A stretch of DNA of 64,000 nucleotides from Vanrija pseudolonga (taxonomy: Eukaryota; Basidiomycota; Tremellomycetes; Trichosporonales; Trichosporonaceae): positions 2,232,001-2,296,000 of the forward strand of contig NC_085852.1 in NCBI RefSeq assembly GCF_020906515.1, in the 5' to 3' direction. Positions 32,687-41,400 of this stretch are shown here, piece after piece. Position 1 is the first letter of the stretch; each line of letters begins with the position of its first letter. The position numbers were made by a program, and so were the translations under genes. The notes below the pieces were generated by a model. The model saw only the letters and a list, made by a program, of their open reading frames with translations, searched no databases and was not told the origin of the DNA.

Positions 32687-32951
32687 TGTGCTGTTGGTGT
32701 TGTTGGGGGTGGGTGGTGGGAGTGTAGAAGGTTGAAGATGAGATGCGACTTGAGACGTTGAACCGGCGAAAACGTCGTTGCCCTGGCAGGCGGACGGGCG
32801 GGCGATTTTGGATGACTGCAAAGTAAATGGGAGGGCCGATTAGGAAAAGTTTCAGAACAGACCGATTCTCAATGTTGAAGTCCTTCGAGGAGGAGCGTCA
32901 TAACAACGACGACGAGTTCAACAGCACTCTACACGCACACCGTCGACGACA

Positions 32952-33923
32952 ATGGCTCCCCTCAAGGGCATCTTGAAGAACTCTGGCGGACAGCAGCAGG
33001 CCGAGGCCGGCCCCTCCAAGCCCCGCGCGCAGCCCAAGACTGGCTCCAAGGGCTCGATCAAGGTCGCGGTCGAGAAGCCGGCCAACAAGTCGCAGCCCAA
33101 GGCCAAGGGCGGCAAGGGCGTCAAGATTGTCAAGCCAGTCAAGGAGGAGGTCGACAGCGAGGACGACAATGACTTTGGGGACGACGACGAGGAGCTCGAC
33201 ACCGAGGACGAGATTGAGCGCGCGCAGGCGGAAGCTGCTGGCGGCGAGAAGAAGCCTCTGAGTGGGTAGATACTCCTTTGCTGCAAGTTCGACCCACTGA
33301 CTCCCTGCAGAGCGCAAGCGCGTGACCACAGCAGCCGACTTCGGAAGCACGCTCACGAGCCTGCTGTCCGAGTCGGCCGTCAAGCCGAAGAAGGCCAAGA
33401 CGGCTACCAAGCCGACGACCGAACCATCCGCGCCGATCCTCGCGCTGTCCGCCAAGCCGCTCCCGCCGTCCGCCGCATCAGACAAGCTCGAGCGCCGCGC
33501 CGCACGGGCACTGAAGCAGGAGAAGCAGGAGCGGCTCGACCGCGCGCGCATTCGTAACGTCGTCGAGGGGTGGGTGCCGGCCGAGGGCGCGGGCGATGTC
33601 GGCTCGCAGGAGTTTGAGAGGGGGCTGAGGAAGACGGCGCAGCGTGGTGGTGAGTGGGCGTGCGAGCGCGTAGCGCGCGCACGACGTGAGTGTAGCGACG
33701 GCTCTAACCCCCCGCCCCAGTCATCAAGCTCTTCAACGCCATCCTCGTCGCGTCCAAGAACGCCGAAGCCGCCGCGACGACGCTGTCCGCCAAGGCCGGC
33801 CTCAAGCCCGAGGCGCCCAAATCGCGGAAAGAGAAGGACAACATCCTCGGCCGCGGTAGCCGCGAGGACGTGCTCACCAAGGAGAGCTTCCTCGACCTGG
33901 TGCGCAAGGGCGGATCGAAGTGA
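32952..33923 (+). CDS. RRP15: 60S ribosome biogenesis protein RRP15
   Basis: Nucleolar factor for pre-60S rRNA processing. Three exons, 32952-33261, 33311-33649 and 33721-33923, encode 283 residues. The N-terminus is Lys-rich and then acidic (DSEDDNDFGDDDEELDTEDE). The Rrp15 domain follows with ADFGSTLTSLLSESAVK, ILALSAKPLPPSAASDKLER, KTAQRGVIKLFNAILVASKN and a C-terminal LTKESFLDLVRKGGSK. Intron phases are 1 and 1. The start MAPLKGILKNS is the only upstream ATG in frame near the leader. Confidence 0.88.
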
Positions 33924-34138
33924 GCGCCGAGTTGCATGCGTGGGGGTTGGGTTGGTCGGTGTTCTGTGCCATGTTACATTGGAGTGTATCTCATTTCATG
34001 ATTCTCTTTCGCTTGCACTTTCGCGACTGTTTTCTCCTCTTTCTTGTCAATTCTTGATCATACTCAATTAACCTGCTTACAACTCACGCACCTGCTCACA
34101 ACTCTCTTGACACTGCTCACGCCGACTTGAGCGCAACC

Positions 34139-35022
34139 ATGCCCTTCACAATCCCTTTCTCGCTACAAGCAAGTCCCCTCTTCGCCCTCTTCCCGGTCCT
34201 CTCAGGCGCCCAAACTACCGATATCACACAACAAGACCTGAACAACGTCACTGCGCTCCAGCTCCTCCTGTTTGTCCGAGCGGCGGTCGCGCACTTTCCC
34301 GAGGACAGCAGGGAGGCGAGCGACGCGAGGGGCCTGGCGAGCTATCTGCGTGTCAAGGCGGGAGACGAGTATGGTGGGTCCGCCGTCTAGCTTAACGCTT
34401 GCCTTTGTTAAGTTAGAAACCAGTGCCCCTCGACCTCCTCCATTACGCCGCTGACGAACTGCTATGGTATCGCGGCATCGCGTCGCCGACTTACGGCGAG
34501 CCCTCGGCGATCGCACGGCAGCCGTCCCCGGCACCCACCAGCTCGCCACTGAGCAGTGCCCCGCCGTCACCTTCGCCAATACCCTTGTCTAAGCGAATTC
34601 TAAGCGTATCGCCAACTCCAAAGCAGTTACCGACCTTGGACGACCTCTTCGCCGATGACGAAGACCCGAAGAAGCACAATGAACTGGGCCAGACTGAAGG
34701 GTGTATAGCCGACACCGACGCGCGCGACGTCGCAATGCAAGACCTCGCCGCACTGTACGGCCACGTCCTGGCGCTCAACTCGCAAACGCGCGACCTGCAC
34801 GCCGCGCTCGCCCTACTCGACCTCGCGAACGGCGCAAGCGCGACGGGCTTCGAGGCCGTGTGGCGCCGCGCGCGGCTTGGCAAGCGCGTCGAGGAGCTCT
34901 TGCCTGCTGCGCAGACCAGCGCAATACGGAGCACGGCGGCTAAGGCTGCTGCGAAGCGTCGGAGGGAGAATAAGATGCGCGAGGAGGTGGAGAGGCGGAG
35001 GGAGAGGGGGAGGGGGTGGTGA
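34139..35022 (+). CDS. hypothetical protein
   Basis: Not recognised. Two exons, 34139-34373 and 34424-35022, encode 277 residues; the 50-nt intron has a CTTAAC branch-like site and its acceptor was chosen as AAACCAG because only that keeps phase. The N-terminal third looks globular and helical (LNNVTALQLLLFVRAAVAHF, PLDLLHYAADELLWYRGIAS). A Ser/Pro linker follows, then an acidic patch, a helical stretch (MQDLAALYGHVLALNSQTRD) and a C-terminal Arg/Lys/Glu-rich helix (AKRRRENKMREEVERRRERG) that could be nuclear or coiled coil. Codon use resembles the neighbours. Confidence 0.75.
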
Positions 35023-35162
35023 GTGCCACTTGTGTGGCACAATCCCCTTTCCGCCACCCACTCTCTTTCCACTCACTTTCACTCACCATCCACTTCCTCT
35101 TCTTCACTTACTCTTTACTCATTGTTACTCTTCCTCACCCAACTCATCGTATCTTGCGCGCC

Positions 35163-36103
35163 ATGCCTCCCTACACCTATCCCCGCACCCGCTCCCAGAC
35201 GCGTTCTAGCGCCACTCGCTCGCACACGCGCTCGAGCACCCCTCCATCCCAGTACACCCGCTACCACCACCACCGTCACCACCCCTCCCCCGCCCCAACC
35301 TCCGCCAGCTCCCTCCTCCCCACCCCGCCGCAGACCTTCCTCCCTACCTTAGCGATACCCCCCACCCTCGCCTCGAGCCCCGAGTTCCCCCGCTTCCCGA
35401 CCCTCGTAGAGTCGTACCACGCCCTCGGCGGCGTGCCAGTCCCGACGCCGTCGGATACCCTCCTGCAAGTGTACCAGTTCACCCAGGCCGTTGGGGTTAG
35501 CAGGCACAGCACGGCCGAGGAGCTCATGGCGGCCGAGGTGTTGAAGCTCGGCGTGGTGTATGCTCAGAGTGGGTACTAAAAATACAGCGAGCTACCCGCT
35601 CACAACGCAGGCTCGCAGCCGACACACGCGCAAGAAGCCCTCGCGGCGACCGAAGCCCGTATCGTGCAGCGCATCTCCGACGCCAACTCGGAGCTCGACG
35701 CGCTGCGCACCGACTTGGTCGACCTGCGCGGGGACATGCGCGTGCTCACGCTCGCCGCCGAGGAGGACCAGCGGCGGTGGGTAGTGTGGTTCTTTGCGTG
35801 TGCTCACACGCCAGCCGCATCAACTATGTCTTTGCGCAGCAGAACCGCAACTGGGTCTTCCATGAGACGCCACAGGGCCCGATCCCCGTACAGAATGTCA
35901 GTTGCGTGGGTGTCAGTGGTCAACTGACACCGCAGCGCTTCTGGTCGTACGAAACCCTCATGGACCTCGAGACGCCGGCGCTGCGCGCGTGGGCCGAGTA
36001 CTTGTCTGGTCTGGGCATGCCGGCCAACGCAAGCGACGCCGAGCTTCGGCGCATCATTACGCACCTCTTGGGTGTGCCAGTTGTGGTGAGCGGGGCTTGG
36101 TAG
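35163..36103 (+). CDS. hypothetical protein, possible Mug135-like C-terminus
   Basis: Four exons, 35163-35568, 35611-35776, 35815-35896 and 35936-36103, encode 273 residues. The N-terminal 60 residues are Arg/Thr/Ser/His-rich and disordered. The middle (TEARIVQRISDANSELDALR and following) is a heptad-like helix. The C-terminal end, FWSYETLMDLETPALRAWAE to HLLGVPVV, resembles by eye the short helical domain of Mug135-like proteins (weak). The third intron (39 nt) preserves the frame with no stop, so it may be retained. The end may also be spliced at 36087 (GTGAGC), which would shorten the tail by a few residues. Confidence 0.65.
35897..35935 (+). other. 39-nt frame-preserving intron with a perfect hairpin
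   Basis: Donor GTCAGT, acceptor CCGCAG. It contains GGTGTCAGT (35909-35917), a 5-nt loop, and ACTGACACC (35923-35931), a perfect 9-bp stem that includes the likely CTGAC branch site. The length is a multiple of three without a stop codon. Confidence 0.55.
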
Positions 36104-36261
36104 CGGGGTCTTAGCTCACACCTCACAGGGTTAGATAGTTCGCGCCCGCCATAGAGTTAGAGCACCCATATCCCACATTGTATGAATCCCCCGAGCCCGT
36201 CAGTATCCCGCCTCCGCACAAGTCAGTGAAGTCTGCATGCGATGCTAATGTGTCGTTCTCC

Positions 36262-36911
36262 TCACGCCTTGGCCTCGGGCGCAGCCTCAGCCTTCGCCTC
36301 AGGCGTGGGCTCGGCCTTGACCTCTCCCTCGACCTCGGCCGCCTTAACCTCCTCCTTGGGCGCCTCGATCCCCAAGTCGCCCGCCTCGCCACAAACAGAG
36401 AGCACCTGCTTCCAGATCTGGTCCGCGCTCAGGTGGCGCAGCGGGACCGTCTGCTCGGGACGCTCGTGGAAGCTGACGGTCAACGAGGGGCCTGGGGCGC
36501 CGTCGGCCCACGGCGCGGCGCCCGCGTCCGGCGAGTTGGGGTCGAGCGACTTGGTGCGCGGGTCCTTGTAGCGCGTGATGGCGATCGGGAGGGTGGGGTT
36601 GGCGTACGCTATCCGCGGGGCGATGGTGCGGAGGAAGTTTCTGCGAGCGAGCACGCGAGCGTCAGCGAGCGTGCGAGGGTGGGGAGGGGATGGCAAGAGC
36701 TGAGGTGTAGACACTGCCCAGCTCGCACTCGCAGCCTGCCTGCCGCCGCTCGTGCTCGAACTCACCTCGGCCCAGGCTCGGCATTCTTCTGCACAAAGCT
36801 AATGCTCAGCCCCTTGACGGCGGGGCTGAGACGCGTCGCGCCCTCGCCAGACGAGAGGGCCGCGATCGCCTCGCGGAGGGGCAGGCGGCGGAGTGCTGGT
36901 GCTGGGGGCAT
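36262..36911 (-). CDS. mitochondrial ribosomal protein, L51/S25/CI-B8 domain
   Basis: Two exons, complement(36766-36911, 36262-36640), encode 174 residues. The L51/S25/CI-B8 thioredoxin-like fold is recognised from VKGLSISFVQKN, NFLRTIAPRIAYANPTLPIA and SLTVSFHERPEQTVPLRHLS. These domains occur in mitoribosomal proteins (mS25/mL61/Mrp49 type) and complex I subunit B8; the long acidic Ala/Glu/Lys tail (EEVKAAEVEGEVKAEPTPEA) favours a mitoribosomal protein of Mrp49 type, but this is a judgement. The N-terminus is basic and consistent with mitochondrial import. The intron is a 125-nt GT-AG intron, phase 2. Confidence 0.75.
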
Positions 36912-37147
36912 GGCGGTGTGTTGGCCGGGTTGTCGTGTTGACGGCGCGTTCGGTTCGATAACAAGCAGGTCGTTGCTTGCTTGCGCGCCGTCAAAAGTCG
37001 GAAAGACGACCACGAGCGATCGCTGAAATCTCTGATAACGCGGAATTAATGACGTGTCCCCACGCGGTGGAGGCTCGGAATCGAGGCCACTTGGCTCAAA
37101 AGTCGGCCAGCCAGCGCGTTGTTGTTCCCCGCATCACACTCAAGGCA

Positions 37148-38273
37148 ATGTCGCGACACCTGCGAACAACAGCCCGCGCGGCGGCGGCGACAAGGCCGGC
37201 GGTCCAGCCGCGTCTGGCGGCCTCGGCGCGCTTCGCGTCGAGCTCGAGCTCGAGCCAGCCCGAGGCGTCGTCGTCGTCCTCCAAGGCCGCCGCGCCATCT
37301 CCCCCCGCTGCAGAGGTCGCCAAGGGCAAGGCCCCCGCGGCGCCGAAGGGCAAACCCCCCGCGACCGACCCGTACGCCGTCCCCCCGCTCTCGAGACCAC
37401 TGGGCACGCCAATCCCGCCCTCATCCGACCCGCAGACGCGCGCGCAGCGCCTGGACCAGATGCTCGACCAGACCCGGCGCAAGGAGGAGCGCAAGGCACT
37501 GTGAGCTGCCTCGACCGTATGCTATGGCCATAACAGCTGACACTGGCAGGGTGAAAGAGGCCACGCAGGGATACTTCCACGACTACCACCTCGCGCGCAA
37601 GGCCAACGGCGGCAAGCTGTGGGTCGCGCCGCCGGTGCTCATCCGCGAGGACGTAAGTGGCGTCTCCGTATCTACGAGCTCGCGCTGACGCGCTCGCTCG
37701 TACAGCGCGCCCTCTACTTCCCCGACATCTCAGGCAAGGCGCTCACCGGCGGCACGGTACACACGACCGACCTGTTCCGCGGGCGCGTGTCGCTCGTGTC
37801 GATTGTCAACACGCGCGTGAGCGAGGAGCATGTGCAGAGCTTTGTTGAGCCGGTGCTCGAGGACTGGGCCGGGCAGCCGGGGTTCAACTATGTTCAGGTG
37901 GGTGTGGCGCACTCTTGGCGACGGAGACACAGCTGACGCACGACAGATCAACCACCAGCCCAATGCCCTCAAGGGCCTGCTCATCTCGCTCTTTGTCAGC
38001 AGCTTGAAACGCACCATCCCCGAAGATCGCTGGGGCTCGTACCTCATCTCGTCGGGCGAGTGGTCCGAGTTCGACGTGTCCCGCCCGCTCGGGATCGAGA
38101 ACAAGCTCCTCGGCTACGTTTATCTCGTCGACGAGAACGCCAAGGTCCGCTGGGCGGGCTGTGCGCAGGCCACGCCTAAAGAGACGGAGGACTTGCGGCG
38201 TGCCGCTGCGGTCCTCGTGCGCCGGCACGCTGGCGAGTCGGGCGCTGGTGCGGCGGCGCCAAAGACAGAGTAG
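37148..38273 (+). CDS. ATP10: mitochondrial ATPase assembly factor ATP10
   Basis: Inner-membrane factor needed to assemble the Fo part of ATP synthase (chaperone of subunit 6). Four exons, 37148-37500, 37550-37652, 37706-37897 and 37947-38273, encode 324 residues. A strong mitochondrial presequence (MSRHLRTTARAAAATRPAVQ) and a low-complexity Ser/Ala/Pro linker precede the domain: LARKANGGKLWVAPPVLIRE, ALYFPDISGKALTG, TTDLFRGRVSLVSIVNTRVS, QINHQPNALKGLLISLFVSS and GYVYLVDENAKVRWAGCAQA. Intron phases 2, 0, 0. Divergent from the mitoribosomal gene, consistent with a mitochondrial gene neighbourhood. Confidence 0.92.
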
Positions 38274-38431
38274 AAGGATACAGTTTCACATGCATTGCAC
38301 ATCTCACGCTCGCCCTCACGCTCAAATCAGGCTACACTCATGCATGGTGATGTCACAGTACTGATGCGGGGTAATAAATGAAGGGTATAGTCTACGTTTG
38401 TGATACAGAGTGGTGGTGGGGATGCGGTGTG

Positions 38432-41400
38432 CTAGTTTGTCTTGCTCAGGAAGGCGTCCATCGACATGTCGGCGTACTCCTCCTCGGCTGGTAGTTCTTC
38501 CAATCCTTCCAAAATCTTGGACATGGACATGGCGCCCGTCGACGCCTTGGGAGCCTTTGGCGCCTCGCCGTCCGCTGATACCTTGAACAGGTCCAGCACT
38601 TCGCCCGTGTTCATCGAGCCGAGACCGGCGTTCTGCTGCGTGACGACCGAGCTGGCAATGTTCTTCTTCCACGTCTGCAGGCTCATAATCTTCTCCTCGA
38701 GCGTGCCGCGCATAATCAGGCGGTAGACGTTGACAACGCGCTTCTGGCCGAGACGGTGTGCACGGTCCATCGCCTGCAGGTCCTTCTGCGGGTTCCAGTC
38801 GTGGTCCACGAAGATGACAGTGTCGGCGCCAGTGAGGTTGAGACCGAGACCACCGACCGACGTCGTGAGCAGGAGAACGTCGATCTTGGGGTCGGCATTA
38901 AAAGTCTGCACCACGGCGTGGCGCTTGCGTGGGTCGGTCGAGCCGTCCATGCGCATGTACGACACACTTGGCATGTGCTTGCGGAAGAGGTCATTCTCGA
39001 TGAGGTCAAGCATTGGGCGGAGCTGACAGAAGATGAGGACACGGTGGCCCTGGAACTCGCCATCAATCTTCTCCGACGCCGGGAGGCCGATGCCGCAGTC
39101 GAGGAGCAACTGCTGGAGAGCCTCAAGCTTGGGCGCATTGTGCAGGTCGTGCAGTGACGAGACCTTGCCAATCTTGTGCTCGACGGTGGCGAGGGCCTTG
39201 GGGTCGTTGAGGACGAGGGCGGGGTGGTTGCAGAGCTTGCGGAGATACTGCAAGCTCTGGAACACGTGCATTTGCGCACCAGAGTCGGCCTCGCCAGCGG
39301 CAACTTCGCCAGCCTCCTCGGCAGCGCGCGAGTTGGCAAACTCGTCGTAGAGTGCCTTCTGGACGTCGGACAGCTCGCAGTAGTAGTCTTGGATGATCTT
39401 AGGCGGAAGATCCTTCAAGACGTCCTCCTTGAGACGGCGGAGGAGGAAAGGCAGAACCTGCTTGTGAAGGTTCTCGAGGGCCGCCGCGGCTGCCTCCCGC
39501 TCCTTTGCGGTGGCCTTGCCATCGCGATCAGCGAGGATTGGCTTGGAGAAGCGGTCGTTGAAAACGCGTTCAGAGCCAAGGAAACCAGGCATGAGGAAAT
39601 CAAACAAGCTCCACAGCTCCAGCACGTTGTTCTGAATGGGCGTTCCAGACAAGAGCAGACGGTGCTGGGCGTGGATCTGCTTGACGGCTTGAGACAGCTT
39701 GGTCTTGGCGTTCTTGATCACGTGGCCCTCGTCAAGGACACAGTAGAGCCAGTTCATGCGGCCGAGGTCGGCAATATCGTTGCGGACCGTCTCGTATGAC
39801 GTGATGACCACGTCGTACTGGCCAAGTGTCGGGCGGATGGCGGCACGCTGAACCGAGTTGCCGACGTACTGCACTGGGCGGAGCGTGTCGGTGAACTTGA
39901 GTATCTCGTGGTACCAGTGGCCCGTGAGGGTCGGAGGGCACACAATGAGCGACGGCAAGTGCGCCGAGTCGGCACCGCCAGTTTCCTTGTGACGCATCTT
40001 GCGCTCGTGGTTCATCGAGCCGACAATGCAGATCGTCTGCAGCGACTTGCCGAGACCCATATCGTCGCAGAGGATGCCGTGGAGCTGGTACTTGGCCAAG
40101 AACGCCAGCCAGCTGACACCGTCCTTCTGGTACTGGCGAAGATCCGCCTTGATCTCGATTGGGAGCTCGTACTGCTCAGCGCGGTGGCCATCGAGCAGCT
40201 GCGACAGGAACTTGCGCTCATCGTCACGCTTGGCCAGCAGCTCAGCGGAGAAGCCAGGCGGGTCGGGGATGCCAGCCTCAAGGGGCACCATTCGGACGAG
40301 GGATGCGAACGTGCTCGTTGCGAGGAGACGGGTCGGCTCGTCGGGGTCGCTCATACGACCAAGCACCGGAACGATGAGGAACAGCACGTACGGCAACGCT
40401 CTAATGTCGAGGAGCTTGATAATCTGGTTGATTGTTTCCACGGCTCCCTGGCGCGAGTGAACGTGCTCGGCGTCTCCGACAAGCGGCACAACCTGGTCCA
40501 CGACGAACTTCATACCGTCCTCCGTTGCGACACTGCACAGAGTGGCGAGGGTCCGCGAGGCGGCGTTGCGCACGACCGTGAAGGATGACTGAAGGACAGA
40601 GACCAGGTGCGGCAGCAGGCCGACGAGGTGGCCGTGGAGTGACGTGTCCAGCTGGGGAGCGACGAGGTGGAGGGACGCCAAGCTGTCGATGAGGTCCTGG
40701 CCACCGCCTTGCTGGAGCGCGTCGTCCAAGGAACCAACGTTCTGGGAAGCAGCGAGAAGAGGTGCGCTGATACCCTCCCAGTACTTGGGGACGGAGTCGA
40801 AGAGCGAGGAGCCAAAACGATGGGCAACGGCACCAAGAGCGGCGAGAGCGCCACGGCGAGTGACACGCATGGCGATCTGCTCCTCCGACTCCTCGGGCAC
40901 CTGTCCCTTCTTGGTCGTGGCGGCGGCTGGAGCGTCCTTTAGCGACAGGATGCCATCTGTCGTCGGCGTGAACACTGGCGTGACACTAGTATCCGAGTTG
41001 AGGAACGTGAACAGGTTCTTGAGCACTTTATCGGTCGGGTTGACTGGCGCAGTGAACTCTGGCGACGAGCAGTAGGCAATAAACGCGCCGATGCTTTCGG
41101 CCGCGCGAGCCTGGAGCAACTCGGAGTTCTCCTTCTTGACAGCGTCCATGACCGCCTTGACAACAGGGCCGAGCTTGGGCGGCATGACGCTCACAGCGAT
41201 GAGGGCACCGGCGACCGACGCAGCGATTTGGACGTCGAGCCGCTCCTTCATAGCGGAGAAGTAGCCGAGGGATACGAGTGCCCTACGCTGGCGGTCCCGA
41301 AGGTTGGCAAGTGATGCCTTGGCATGCGCTCCCTTGAGCAGGCCAGTGAGGGCCTCGAACGTCGGGCCAACGGCGCGGCGCGCAGTGTCGAGCGTGAAGG

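Noticed and set aside
34374-34420. Acceptor TTAG|AAA for the intron of the 34139 gene
   Set aside because: It puts the second exon out of frame; only CCAG|TG at 34424 preserves reading phase.
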